NCBI RefSeq assembly: GCF_900106755.1
Contig: NZ_FNNN01000001.1
Span: forward strand, 62,001 to 126,000
Source of the DNA: Bacteroides faecis MAJ27
Lineage (GTDB): Bacteria > Bacteroidota > Bacteroidia > Bacteroidales > Bacteroidaceae
Direction: 5' to 3'
DNA length: 64,000 nt
Shown: in pieces, positions 1 through 10,223 of the stretch
How positions within the stretch are numbered: the first letter of the stretch is position 1
Layout: the number at the start of each line of letters is the position of its first letter
The notes under the pieces: generated by a model
What the model was told of the DNA's origin: nothing
What the model saw: the letters and a program-made list of their open reading frames with translations, nothing else
Database searches by the model: none
Translations under genes and position numbers: made by a program

Positions 1-1
1 C

Positions 2-1864
2 TATAAATTCCGGACACGTAGTTCAGGAGAACCGACAAGAGAAGTTGACCCTTTAACCGGTAAATCAGTCACCGTCTATCATCTGGAACGATTTGTCCCA
101 GTCTTTTCACACTACTTCTTCTCATCTAAGAAAATTGATGCTAAAAAGAATTACGAAGCTTTCTATCCCAATTCAACCTGGACCGGTAATGATGGATTTA
201 ATGTTTCGGAAGCTTCAGTGAAAGAATATGGCTTAATAGCCAACAACGGCTATATTTATACAATCAACAAAGTTCTGGAACCTTTAGGATCAATTTATGA
301 CCAACTTAAATCTAATCCTGAATATTCCGATTTTCTGGCGATGTATGACAAGTTCTCCATCTATACGCCTAACGATGAACTTACCCAGAAATATGGCAGC
401 GCATTGAATGCAGATACTTTATACTTGCATAGCCACAGATCTCCATTAGCTCCCATTGCTATGGAATGGTACAAATATGACTATCAACGTTTGGACACAT
501 TAGCTTATCGTGCATATAGTCTGTTTGCTCCTAATAATACAGCATTGAACGAATTCTTTAATTCATACTGGAAAAACAGCGGATACGCTGATTACAGTTC
601 ACTTGACCCATTAATACAGACATTGTTCCTTAATGAATATGTATATAGTGGTTCAGTAGCTTTCCCGGAAGAAATTGTGAATGGCACCGTTACCACCGCT
701 TCGGGTACAAAATATAATTTTGATCCCTATGCATCGGACGTCAATAGAAAAATGTGTGTGAATGGCAGTTTCTACGGATTGGGCAAGATTCAGACTCCGA
801 TTCTTTTCAATTCAGTATCCGGTCCGGCCTTCCACGAAAAGAGATTCCTGAATTTCTTATATGCAATGAATGGCGCAAACCTGCTGAGTTCATTCGGATC
901 TGAAAACGAAAAATACACATTATTGATCCCTGACAATTCCGGATTCGAATCAGATGGTATCTTCTTGAATTATTATGCCGAAGGAGGAAAGCTCGAACAA
1001 AAGCCCGAAGGAGAATGGGAAGCCGTTTCTTCGGACGAGTTACAACGCATTATACGTGCACATACTGTAATGAGTGAGGAAGTCGAACTTAAAAAGCAAG
1101 GAACACAAGTCATCCCTATTCAATCTGCCTTCTGCTACTGGTTTGTTAAAGATGGAAAGATAACCTGTAACAGTCATTTCAACGGTATATTGGAACCGGG
1201 AAGTACGATCGATCCATTTGTTGAATTCGAAGAAGTCACCAATAGCGGTAAACCATGGGCAAACGGAAAGACCTACACTTATAAAGCGAATGCAATATCC
1301 GGATTATTCGAGGCAGAAACAGAAGACGGTCAGGGAAACAGCATGCAAAAAGCATTGGCTATCTGTCAGGATGCACGTTATCCTTATTATTGTTTCGCAC
1401 AATTATTGAAACAGGCAGATATGATTTCCGGAGAAACAGTAGCGGGATTAGCAGGCCGTACCATTGCTTTTATTCCGACCAATGAAACGATCAAGAATGC
1501 ATTAGCCGGCAAACAGATTCCGGGAGCCGACAAGCTTACGGTTTATGAGGATGGTACATTAGGTCTGATTGATTCTGGTAACGGACTGACCGGTGACGAA
1601 AAGATTGAGCTGAAGAAATACATCAGTAACTATTTCCTAGTAGCCTCTTCTGTACCTTCAGCTTGTTATCCGGGTTCGAAGATGGAAAGTGGCGAATATG
1701 TCAATTACAGCGGAAATACAATTATTTATAACGACCTGGGGACCTCTCTCTCATTCCAGCTTAAGAATGGTACAAAAGTGGTACAGGTATCTGGAAAATA
1801 CAACTATTTCCCATTCTGTTATAATGACGGATGTTTCCATTTTATCGAATCTCTTCTTATGTAA
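2..1864 (+). CDS. Fasciclin-domain protein, 5' end outside window
   Basis: The reading frame is open from base 2, so the gene begins before the window and the GTG at 218 is not the real start. About 620 residues are visible. Repeated fasciclin-like blocks can be seen, with the typical motifs SLFAPNNTALNEFF and TLLIPDNSGF and a later block with IAFIPTNETIKNAL. Fasciclin domains are small extracellular adhesion modules; in Bacteroidetes they occur as surface lipoproteins coded beside SusC/SusD. The stop lies 17 bp before the SusC start, so it is in the same operon. I infer a surface glycan-binding or SusCD-accessory role; no catalytic motif is seen. The N-terminal lipobox cannot be checked here. 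Confidence 0.8.
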   Translation, partial: YKFRTRSSGEPTREVDPLTGKSVTVYHLERFVPVFSHYFFSSKKIDAKKNYEAFYPNSTWTGNDGFNVSEASVKEYGLIANNGYIYTINKVLEPLGSIYDQLKSNPEYSDFLAMYDKFSIYTPNDELTQKYGSALNADTLYLHSHRSPLAPIAMEWYKYDYQRLDTLAYRAYSLFAPNNTALNEFFNSYWKNSGYADYSSLDPLIQTLFLNEYVYSGSVAFPEEIVNGTVTTASGTKYNFDPYASDVNRKMCVNGSFYGLGKIQTPILFNSVSGPAFHEKRFLNFLYAMNGANLLSSFGSENEKYTLLIPDNSGFESDGIFLNYYAEGGKLEQKPEGEWEAVSSDELQRIIRAHTVMSEEVELKKQGTQVIPIQSAFCYWFVKDGKITCNSHFNGILEPGSTIDPFVEFEEVTNSGKPWANGKTYTYKANAISGLFEAETEDGQGNSMQKALAICQDARYPYYCFAQLLKQADMISGETVAGLAGRTIAFIPTNETIKNALAGKQIPGADKLTVYEDGTLGLIDSGNGLTGDEKIELKKYISNYFLVASSVPSACYPGSKMESGEYVNYSGNTIIYNDLGTSLSFQLKNGTKVVQVSGKYNYFPFCYNDGCFHFIESLLM

Positions 1865-1881
1865 TTTGAATTTTAAGAATT

Positions 1882-4800
1882 ATGAAGTTAACAAAATTAT
1901 ATTTTTCTGTAGTCATACTTCTTTGTACTGTAGGAGAAGTAGTGGCACAGACGCAGCAGATTATCATCGGTAATGTGACGGAACTCATTGGGAAAAGTGC
2001 AGAACCTTTGATCGGTGTTAATATTAATATTATGAACTCGCAGGAACGCTCTCTGGGAGGTACTGTTACCAATATGAGCGGTCAGTACAAGCTGGCTATT
2101 CCTGAAAAAGAGAAAGACCTGACTCTCGTGTTTTCTTATATCGGAATGAAAACAAAGAGAATAAAGTACAACGGACAAAAGTCCTTAAATGTCACCATGG
2201 AATCTATGTCTGAGGCAATAGGTCAGGTAGAAATTGTGGCTGAACGTAAAGACCGTAATGATTTAGGAGTAGGTTTGAAGGAACAGACTTCGGCTACGCA
2301 AAAAATCAATATGGAAGATTTGGTAGCCACTTCGCCTGTAACATCTGTCGAAGAGGTTTTGCAAGGACAATTAGGAGGTGTGGATATCACATTAAGTGGT
2401 GACCCCGGTGCAAAAAGTACTATTTTCATTCGTGGTGCCAGTACATTGAATGCCTCCTCTGACCCTCTGATTGTGATTGACGGTGTACCTTACTCGGACA
2501 GCAACACCAGTGACTTTGATTTTGCAACAGCCAATGAAGAAGATCTGGGAGCCTTACTTAACATTTCTCCGAATGACATCGAGTCTGTAGAAGTATTGAA
2601 GGATGCCTCGGCTACAGCCGTATGGGGAACCAAGGGAGCCAATGGTGTATTGATCATTACAACCAAAAAAGGATCAGTAGGTAAGACACGCTTCTCTTTC
2701 TCCTCCAAATGGACTGCTAAAGTAGAGCCGAAGACAATCCCGATGTTAAATGGTGACGAATATGTTGCCTTGATGCAGGATGCTATCTGGAATAGTGCCA
2801 ACTATGTAGGTGTAAGTCAGGCCTCCAATTATCTGCGTTTGTTGTTCAACACACCGGAAATCGGAGATAACCCGGACTGGCAATATTACGATGAATATCA
2901 TCAGAATACCGACTGGTTGGATTTGGTACGTCAGAATGCCTTATCTTCCGATAATAGTTTCTCTATGAGCGGAGGTGGTAACAGAGCAACTTATCGTCTT
3001 TCTTTGGGATATGCAACCGACGACGGAACAACAATCGGTACTTCCATGGACCGTTTCAACTCTACATTGCGTATTGATTACAATTTCTCGAAGAAATTGA
3101 GATTTGGCGCCAATGTTACCTATACTCAGACTGACAAAGATGCGAACTGGGCAACAACCGTTCGTTCCGAAGCCTTCAAAAAGATGCCTAATAAGTCACC
3201 TTATGTAATTGATGATGCAACTCATCTTCCGCTGGATCAATACTTCACTCGTCAAACCACAGACTGGGAAGGCGTTTTCAAAAGTAATGATACAGGAAGT
3301 AGTGCTACTAACTACAATCCGGTAGCTATGGCAAAAGAATCCAAAAACAATACCCTTCAACGGGAAACCAGAGCAATCATTGATGCCAACTACAAAATAT
3401 TGCCGGGCTTCACCTATAGTGGTTATGTATCTATAAAGATGAATACATCCAAAAACACTAAATTCCTGCCGCAATCAGTAACAGGTGCCGTCTGGATGAA
3501 CTCTTTTGCTAATCAGGCTTATGATGGAATGTCCGAAAGTTTGTCTATTCAAACTGAAAACAAACTTCAATTCATGAAAAACTGGAACGGCAAGCACAAC
3601 CTGATCACCAATCTTCGTTGGAATACCAGCCAGTCGACAAGTTCCAGTTACGCAAGTAAAACATCCGGAATGGCTTCTTCCGGCCTGTCCGATCCTACAG
3701 TAGGAACATCTGTACAGAGTATGGGGTCCGGAGAATCTGAAGGCCGAAGTATTTCAGGAATGGGAATGATCAACTATACCTTGTTAGGACGCTATGTATT
3801 CCAGGCATTATTAAACATAGAAAGCAGTTCGGCAATGGGACGCAACCAACGCATGGGTTATTTCCCGGCATTTGGTGTAAACTGGAACATTCAGGACGAA
3901 CCTTTCCTCGCTGCTGCAAGAGAAAAATGGCTGGATATGGCCAAAATACGTCTTAGCTATGGAGAAAGTGGAACTCCTCCCAAAGGTAACTCTGTTTATA
4001 TGGGTGCATTTAAGTCAACCGGAGATAATTATATGAATATGTCTTCCATTGCCCCCAGCCGTATGCAATTGGATCAATTAAAATGGGAATCTCTTAAGGA
4101 ATACAATATTGGAGTTGATTTAGGTTTCTTGCATAACCGTTTGAGATTTACTTTTGATTACTATTGGAGAGACAGAGAAGATATCTTAAACAAAAACTTC
4201 AGAATACCTTCTACAACAGGATTTTCCAATATTGCATACTTCAACTCGGGGTCTACCAGAAACCAGGGATGGGAATTCCGTACAGACCTGGTATTCTTTG
4301 AAAACAAAGACTGGCGTGTAAGCGGTTATTTCAATGTATCACGTAACAAGAATAAAATTACTGAATTGCAGTCCGGCGTAACAGAAGGTATAAAGAATGC
4401 CGATGAAGTGAAAAATGGAGAATATGCATACATCACACAAGTTGGCCGCCCTATCGGCTCCTTCTTCGGTTATCGTTATAAGGGCGTTTATCAGAATAAA
4501 GATGCTACTTATGCCCGTGATGCAGAAGGTAATGTAATGAATGACCTGAAAGGTAATCCGATTGTTATGAAAAACGGTTCATATCTTTGCTATCCGGGTG
4601 ATGCAATGTACGAGGATATTAATCATGACGGTGTTATCAATAAATATGATATTGTTTACCTGGGAAACACTCAGCCACTAGTCACCGGAGGTGGAGGAGT
4701 AACCGTCAAATATAAACAAGTAAGTCTAAGCGCCTTCTTCCATGGACGTTTTGGCCAATCCATCGTCAATATGGCTCGTATGAACAACGAATCCATGTAT

Positions 4801-5160
4801 GGTTCCAGCAATCAAAGTAAAGCTGTACTTCGTCGTTGGAAAAATGAAGGGGATAATACAGACATACCGCGCGCCTTATACAATGAAGGACGTAACTATC
4901 TGGGATCAGACCGTTTCGTAGAAAAAGCTTCTTTCGTACGTCTGAAATCAATGACATTAAGCTACGGATTCCCCAGAAAAATCTGTAATAAATTCAATGT
5001 CAATTCATTAAGCGTATTCGTAACAGGATATAACTTGTTTACATGGACTAACTATACAGGACAGGACCCTGAAGTATCTGTTAAAGACAATCTAGCAATA
5101 GATACAGCTACCACTCCTGTCTCCAAGAGATTTTCTTTCGGTTTAAATATGAGTTTCTAA
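1882..5160 (+). CDS. SusC-like TonB-dependent outer-membrane transporter (pair 1)
   Basis: A 1092-residue protein with a signal peptide ending near VVAQT, a carboxypeptidase-regulatory-like domain at about residues 27-110, a TonB plug at about 125-265 (IFIRGASTLNASSDPLIVIDG type, then VEVLKDASATAVWG) and a long C-terminal beta-barrel ending in an aromatic residue (LNMSF). This is the normal SusC size and domain order. It imports oligosaccharides across the outer membrane using TonB energy and forms a lidded complex with the SusD partner coded 12 bp downstream. The exact ligand cannot be read from the sequence; the surrounding enzymes suggest RG-I fragments. Confidence 0.95.
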   Translation: MKLTKLYFSVVILLCTVGEVVAQTQQIIIGNVTELIGKSAEPLIGVNINIMNSQERSLGGTVTNMSGQYKLAIPEKEKDLTLVFSYIGMKTKRIKYNGQKSLNVTMESMSEAIGQVEIVAERKDRNDLGVGLKEQTSATQKINMEDLVATSPVTSVEEVLQGQLGGVDITLSGDPGAKSTIFIRGASTLNASSDPLIVIDGVPYSDSNTSDFDFATANEEDLGALLNISPNDIESVEVLKDASATAVWGTKGANGVLIITTKKGSVGKTRFSFSSKWTAKVEPKTIPMLNGDEYVALMQDAIWNSANYVGVSQASNYLRLLFNTPEIGDNPDWQYYDEYHQNTDWLDLVRQNALSSDNSFSMSGGGNRATYRLSLGYATDDGTTIGTSMDRFNSTLRIDYNFSKKLRFGANVTYTQTDKDANWATTVRSEAFKKMPNKSPYVIDDATHLPLDQYFTRQTTDWEGVFKSNDTGSSATNYNPVAMAKESKNNTLQRETRAIIDANYKILPGFTYSGYVSIKMNTSKNTKFLPQSVTGAVWMNSFANQAYDGMSESLSIQTENKLQFMKNWNGKHNLITNLRWNTSQSTSSSYASKTSGMASSGLSDPTVGTSVQSMGSGESEGRSISGMGMINYTLLGRYVFQALLNIESSSAMGRNQRMGYFPAFGVNWNIQDEPFLAAAREKWLDMAKIRLSYGESGTPPKGNSVYMGAFKSTGDNYMNMSSIAPSRMQLDQLKWESLKEYNIGVDLGFLHNRLRFTFDYYWRDREDILNKNFRIPSTTGFSNIAYFNSGSTRNQGWEFRTDLVFFENKDWRVSGYFNVSRNKNKITELQSGVTEGIKNADEVKNGEYAYITQVGRPIGSFFGYRYKGVYQNKDATYARDAEGNVMNDLKGNPIVMKNGSYLCYPGDAMYEDINHDGVINKYDIVYLGNTQPLVTGGGGVTVKYKQVSLSAFFHGRFGQSIVNMARMNNESMYGSSNQSKAVLRRWKNEGDNTDIPRALYNEGRNYLGSDRFVEKASFVRLKSMTLSYGFPRKICNKFNVNSLSVFVTGYNLFTWTNYTGQDPEVSVKDNLAIDTATTPVSKRFSFGLNMSF

Positions 5161-5172
5161 TACTATTCAGAT

Positions 5173-6735
5173 ATGAAAAAGATATTAATATGTTTATTCG
5201 CTTTCGGGAGCCTACTTTGCGGCAGTTGTAGTGACTGGCTTGAAGTTTATCCTAAAAATGAGCAGATAACAGCTAATTATTGGAAAGCAAAAGAAGATGT
5301 AGAAGCTGTTTTAGCTTCAGGATATTCCTCTTTACGTGCCTGTACCCGTACACTGGTTGATTGGGGAGAACTGCGAGGTGCTTCTATCTACGCCTACAGT
5401 GATACTAAAAAACAAAAATTACAGAACTTCCAGATTACAGCTTCTGATGCCTTATGCAGTTGGGCCTCCATATACAACATACTGAATATGGCCAATTCTG
5501 TAATAAAATATGCACCGGAGGTACAAGCTAAAGACAAGACCTATTTGCAAGTCACGATGAACTCGCATTTATCCGAAGCCTATTTCTTACGCGGTCTGTG
5601 TCATTTCTATTTAGTTCGTAACTTTAAGGAAGCTCCTATTGTAACAGAACCTTATGTAGACGATTCCGCTCCTTACGATATCGCTAAATCTTCAGAAGAA
5701 GACATAATCGCCCAGATTAAGTCAGACATTCAAACTGCACTGGATACCGGAGCAGCTAAAGAGTTTTTTGAAGATGACAAATGGGAAGGTGCCAGCAAAG
5801 GACGTGCTACCAAATGGGCACTGTATGCCCTGATGGCAGATGTTTGCTTGTGGAGTGAAGATTATGACGGCTGTATAGAATATGCCAATCAGCTGATTAA
5901 CGCTACAGCTTCACGCCGTCCGGTATTCATGGCTGTTCCCGAACAGTGGATCACCATCTTTACCCAAGGAAACAGTAACGAATCCATCTTTGAGATAAAT
6001 TGGGACGAAAAGAACTTCGCTCAGCAGGAAGAAAATAAAGGCACCTCACCTTCTTATTACTTCACACTCAGCGCTACCGCTCCATACTTATATACAGAAG
6101 CAATGTGCGAAGATTTATATAATGAGAACATTGAGAATGGTGCCGGTGACCTCACCGCTTCCGTACGTGCAAAGTGGGGAGCTTATGCAGACTTGGACGC
6201 CACAGGAACAGCCGATAAAAAACAATATTGCATCTGGAAGTACAAAGGATCAGAATATCAGGATTTAAGTCAGGTACGCCCGAACGACGATGCCAACTAC
6301 ATCATTTATCGTATGACCGAAATATTATTAATGAAAGCAGAAGCATTGATCTGGAAAGGTGCTGCCAATTACGAAGAAGCATTGGAAATTATCAATAAAG
6401 TGCGTAACCGTGCCCGGCTCAAAGATCTGGACTTGACAGCAGAATCTGTAACAGAAGAAGAGATGTTGCAAGCTGTACTGCATGAACGTAATATAGAATT
6501 TGCCGCAGAGGGGAAAAGATGGTATGACTTAGTCCGCTTCGGCAAAACGAAAAATTACAGATATAAAGATTCATTCATTGAAACGATTGTAACATACAAT
6601 TCAACCGCCAACGTTTCTTGGATACGTTCCGTATTGAGCAATGAATATGCTTGGTATCTGCCAATCAATCAGAGTGAAATTGATTCTAATTTATTGTTAG
6701 TTCAAAACCCGTATTATGCAGGTGTAACCGATTAA
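5173..6735 (+). CDS. SusD-like surface glycan-binding lipoprotein (pair 1)
   Basis: A 520-residue protein with a lipoprotein signal (lipobox LCGSC, Cys near residue 19) followed by SDWLEVYPKNE, the usual SusD start. The TPR-rich core is seen as repeated SEAYFLRGLCHFYLVRNF and YRMTEILLMKAEAL blocks, and the C-terminus carries the RNRARLKDL and HERNIEFAAEGKRWYDLVRFG motifs typical of RagB/SusD. It sits on the cell surface as the lid of the SusC barrel coded just upstream and binds the glycan. Gap to the next gene is 10 bp, so all are co-transcribed. Confidence 0.95.
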   Translation: MKKILICLFAFGSLLCGSCSDWLEVYPKNEQITANYWKAKEDVEAVLASGYSSLRACTRTLVDWGELRGASIYAYSDTKKQKLQNFQITASDALCSWASIYNILNMANSVIKYAPEVQAKDKTYLQVTMNSHLSEAYFLRGLCHFYLVRNFKEAPIVTEPYVDDSAPYDIAKSSEEDIIAQIKSDIQTALDTGAAKEFFEDDKWEGASKGRATKWALYALMADVCLWSEDYDGCIEYANQLINATASRRPVFMAVPEQWITIFTQGNSNESIFEINWDEKNFAQQEENKGTSPSYYFTLSATAPYLYTEAMCEDLYNENIENGAGDLTASVRAKWGAYADLDATGTADKKQYCIWKYKGSEYQDLSQVRPNDDANYIIYRMTEILLMKAEALIWKGAANYEEALEIINKVRNRARLKDLDLTAESVTEEEMLQAVLHERNIEFAAEGKRWYDLVRFGKTKNYRYKDSFIETIVTYNSTANVSWIRSVLSNEYAWYLPINQSEIDSNLLLVQNPYYAGVTD

Positions 6736-6745
6736 TTATATTACT

Positions 6746-8515
6746 ATGAAGAATTTGATTAGAATTTGTATATTGATCATTGTCGCTGCCGTTTATTCCT
6801 GCGACGATCCTTATAAGGATGAAACTTTTGCAGTGTACAACATGCAACCTATTTCATCTTACCTGAGTACCCGTCCTGATGATTTTTCGGAATGGATCAA
6901 GGTGATGAAATATGCCGATATGTACAATGCAGTGAATCAAGCGACTGCCAAGTTAACGCTGTTCGCTCCCACCAATCGGGCGATGGAAGCTTTTTATCAG
7001 GAAAAGAAAGTCTCCTCAGTAGAAGAACTGGGAAAAGTCTATGTAAGACAGCTGGTACAATACCATCTGGTAAATGACACGATCACATTGGAAGAATTCT
7101 CCAAAGGCGGAGAGCTGGAAGACAAGACGCTGTCCAATGATATACTGGAAGTAACCTTTAATGCAGACGATGCCTCCGAAGGAGGATTCAACTCCATGTA
7201 TATGAATGGAGAAGCTCATGTGAAGGAACTGGCTATACATACTTCCAATGGTTTTGTTTATGTATTGGACGATGTCATGCGCCCGATGGTCGAAAGTGTC
7301 TATCAGAAATTTTTCGAGAACAATAAGAATAATATTCTTGCAGAAGCCTTGAAACGAACCGGATGGCACGATACATTGAATATAATTGCCGATACCATCA
7401 CGATGCCCGATGGCACCAAACAGGAAGTACGCCGGAATTATACCATATTGGGAGTACCCGATGATGTTTTCCAGCGTGAAGGGATTTCTTCCTGTGACGA
7501 CCTGGTGAAGAAACTGGGAGCCGGAGAAGACTATGAAAATAAGAACAATGCGTTGAACCGCTATGCAGCTTATCATATCCTGAACGGACGTTATAAAGTA
7601 GACAATCTGAAGAAATTTGACGTAGATACAGTAGCAACTTGTAAGATATGGGGAACTGCCTGCGAAAATGCAGCAATCAAAATATCCAAAGAAGCAGATG
7701 GCAACTATTACCTGAATTACGATGGTGGCAGTGAAATGAAAGCTGTTTTCCGTGAAAGTGATTGCGACTATCAGACCAAGAACGGTTATATACAGCAACT
7801 GGAAGGCTTACTTCCTGTTTGCAAAGACCTTAAACCATTTATTCTTTACTGGGATTTGGCCGATTATCCGGAAGTAGCCAACTATATCGGTTCCAACGGA
7901 GCAGACGGTCAGATTTTCCAGCAAGAGATAGATGCAAAGACGGAACCGTCGACAGAACTGAAAGATGCAAAACTATCATGCTATGAATATAAAGTAGGTT
8001 CTCAAGGAATGCCTGAAAGTAATTTTGGCAATTTAGCCTATAGAACCCTGCGCAGTAATTCAAACTATGATAACCAAGATAAAACCAGAAGATTCCTGCA
8101 TGGTGATTTACTGACTGTTTCATTGGGGTATAAAGGATGGGTAGAAATGAAGTCTCCTGTTATGATTCCCGGAAAATATAAAGTGACTTTACGCTATTTT
8201 TACGCAAACAGTATGAAGAATTTCCGTTCCTACGGTAGTGGAAGTAACGGAGGGCAAATAGATGTCGAATTCACTGAAATGGAGAAAGCCGGTTCCGTAT
8301 CACGTCTTTTATATTCCAGTCTTCCGGACGACAAAGATGCTAATGGTAATTATTTGGTAACTATGGGGCTATTTGACACCGTTCTATACGATGTTGTAGA
8401 AATCCCTGATATGAAGGAATATACAATGAGAATCACTTTGAATGATCCGGCAGCCAGTATTTCAAAAGACTTCCGTATCCAAGTTGATTATATTTTGTTT
8501 GAACCAATAAATTGA
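6746..8515 (+). CDS. Fasciclin-domain surface lipoprotein
   Basis: A 589-residue protein with lipobox VYSC (Cys near residue 19). The first fasciclin-like domain spans about residues 35-175, with LTLFAPTNRAMEAFY and ending in NGFVYVLDDVMRP. A second, more divergent one follows at about 180-350. The last about 160 residues contain a beta-rich region (YKVTLRYFYANSMKNF) that may be a jelly-roll or carbohydrate-binding module; this part I do not recognise. Location after SusD is where SusE/SusF-type surface glycan-binding proteins usually lie, so I infer that it replaces them. It ends 8 bp before the next fasciclin gene. Confidence 0.85.
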   Translation: MKNLIRICILIIVAAVYSCDDPYKDETFAVYNMQPISSYLSTRPDDFSEWIKVMKYADMYNAVNQATAKLTLFAPTNRAMEAFYQEKKVSSVEELGKVYVRQLVQYHLVNDTITLEEFSKGGELEDKTLSNDILEVTFNADDASEGGFNSMYMNGEAHVKELAIHTSNGFVYVLDDVMRPMVESVYQKFFENNKNNILAEALKRTGWHDTLNIIADTITMPDGTKQEVRRNYTILGVPDDVFQREGISSCDDLVKKLGAGEDYENKNNALNRYAAYHILNGRYKVDNLKKFDVDTVATCKIWGTACENAAIKISKEADGNYYLNYDGGSEMKAVFRESDCDYQTKNGYIQQLEGLLPVCKDLKPFILYWDLADYPEVANYIGSNGADGQIFQQEIDAKTEPSTELKDAKLSCYEYKVGSQGMPESNFGNLAYRTLRSNSNYDNQDKTRRFLHGDLLTVSLGYKGWVEMKSPVMIPGKYKVTLRYFYANSMKNFRSYGSGSNGGQIDVEFTEMEKAGSVSRLLYSSLPDDKDANGNYLVTMGLFDTVLYDVVEIPDMKEYTMRITLNDPAASISKDFRIQVDYILFEPIN

Positions 8516-8523
8516 ATCAGATT

Positions 8524-10206
8524 ATGAAAGCATATAAATATATCTTATCCGCTGCAATCATATGGGGAGGATTGATGTCTTCCTGTACGGACGAATGGGA
8601 TAACCATTACAATAAACAGGCAGCTATCATCAACAATGAAGAAATGACTATTGTCGATGCGCCGGCCATTGAATATTTAGAGTCACAGCAGTCATACAGC
8701 TCCATATGCAATTTATTCAAAGAGACAGGAGTCTTTAAGGAGATGGAAGCTGCCGGAGTATCTTACACTCTTTTTGTGGTTGACAATGCACTCATGACCG
8801 CAACGAAAAGTTCGGATGACGGCATAGACGAAGAGAAAGTTTATATGGCAAAAAGCCATATAACGACCGCCTCCCTTTCACCTAATACCATCGAAGACGG
8901 TCAGCGTCTGATGATGTGGAACGGAAAATATGTGATGATCAACAAGATGGTATCAGAAGATAGCGGATCACAAGAAATTATTTTCAACAGTAACTGTAAA
9001 GTTAAAAAAGTAGTGAAGGTAAACAATGGATATGTTTATGAATTAGACAATGTCATTGTTACTCCTAAATCTTTGCTGGAAACTCTGGAAGGATTATCAG
9101 ACGAATATTCCATCTTTAAAAATGCGGTTCTTTCAAGAAACATAAAGATCTTTGATAAGAATAACAGCCTTAGCATTGGAGTAGATGAATCCGGTAATAC
9201 GGTTTATGATTCTGTCTTTACGGTGAAGAACCCTTATTTCCTGGATAAAGGCTTGGATTTGGCATCTGAAAGCAAAAAGATAACAATGCTTATTCCATCT
9301 GACGAATTGATCAAGAAAGCATTGGATGAAGGGAAAGCGAAACTTAAAAAGTGGAACTTGGAGCGTCCGGATTCAATTTTGGAAAACTGGTGTTTTCAGG
9401 CCATGTTTTTCAAAGATGTGGAATATGACGCCGAAGCTTTCGGCAATCCGCAAAAACCGGACTTGACTTCCGCTTTTGGTAAACAGTGGAGAACTACAGT
9501 CAATAAGGTAGACCTCGATAATCCTGTGAGAATGAGCAATGGTATAGCTTATTATGTCACTTCTCTGAAACTGCCACAAAAAGACGTGCTGATATGGCGT
9601 TTTAAGGATCTTTTCAAATGGTTCAAATACATGAGCCAGGATGATAAGGACAAATATTTTGCATGTACCAACTTAGCTCCGTACGGAACCGGCGGACCTA
9701 CACGTACCGATGTTAAAGCATGGACTCCGGGATACGGATGGCCGGAAATCAGTAATGAATATGTATGGTTTGTACGTCAGGATGCAAATAATCTGGAGAC
9801 AATTCTGGATTTCACCGCCTTCAAATTTGATTTGCACAGCGACAATACGTATGATGCCGAACCTTACATCATTCCTCCCGGCGAATATACTTTCCATTTT
9901 GGTGTCGGCAAAAATGCGAACATGAAAAATGATTGTGATATTTATATTAATGATAAGCTGGTGGGAACAATAGTCAGGTCCAAATGGAGCAGCTATAGTA
10001 ATGACCGAGGTGGCGGAGGTGCACCGGAGTTCTACCCATCCAGTCTGAACAATAAATATGACAGAGACGGTGGAGAAGTCGGTGTCTTTACAATCGAAGG
10101 AGATGAACCTGTGGAACTTCATCTGAAGTTCGTGGCAAGGCACAATGGAGGAACAGCCTTTACTCCGAACCATTGGTGCATCCGCCCGACTGCAAACTGT
10201 TATTAA
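8524..10206 (+). CDS. Fasciclin-domain surface lipoprotein
   Basis: The ATG at 8524 is chosen (560 residues); the in-frame TTG at 8512 overlaps the upstream stop and only lengthens the leader. Lipobox LMSSC puts the Cys near residue 21. A divergent fasciclin domain is seen at about 50-190 (YTLFVVDNALMTA, then NNGYVYELDNVIVTP) and a second one at about 195-350 (ITMLIPSDELIKKAL). The C-terminal about 180 residues hold a beta-rich domain ending in a region (YTFHFGVGKNANMKNDCDIY) with a plan like the C-terminus of the preceding gene. The two neighbours are probably ancient paralogues. Role inferred: surface glycan binding with the flanking SusCD pairs. Confidence 0.85.
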   Translation: MKAYKYILSAAIIWGGLMSSCTDEWDNHYNKQAAIINNEEMTIVDAPAIEYLESQQSYSSICNLFKETGVFKEMEAAGVSYTLFVVDNALMTATKSSDDGIDEEKVYMAKSHITTASLSPNTIEDGQRLMMWNGKYVMINKMVSEDSGSQEIIFNSNCKVKKVVKVNNGYVYELDNVIVTPKSLLETLEGLSDEYSIFKNAVLSRNIKIFDKNNSLSIGVDESGNTVYDSVFTVKNPYFLDKGLDLASESKKITMLIPSDELIKKALDEGKAKLKKWNLERPDSILENWCFQAMFFKDVEYDAEAFGNPQKPDLTSAFGKQWRTTVNKVDLDNPVRMSNGIAYYVTSLKLPQKDVLIWRFKDLFKWFKYMSQDDKDKYFACTNLAPYGTGGPTRTDVKAWTPGYGWPEISNEYVWFVRQDANNLETILDFTAFKFDLHSDNTYDAEPYIIPPGEYTFHFGVGKNANMKNDCDIYINDKLVGTIVRSKWSSYSNDRGGGGAPEFYPSSLNNKYDRDGGEVGVFTIEGDEPVELHLKFVARHNGGTAFTPNHWCIRPTANCY

Positions 10207-10223
10207 TCTAGATAAGGAACGAT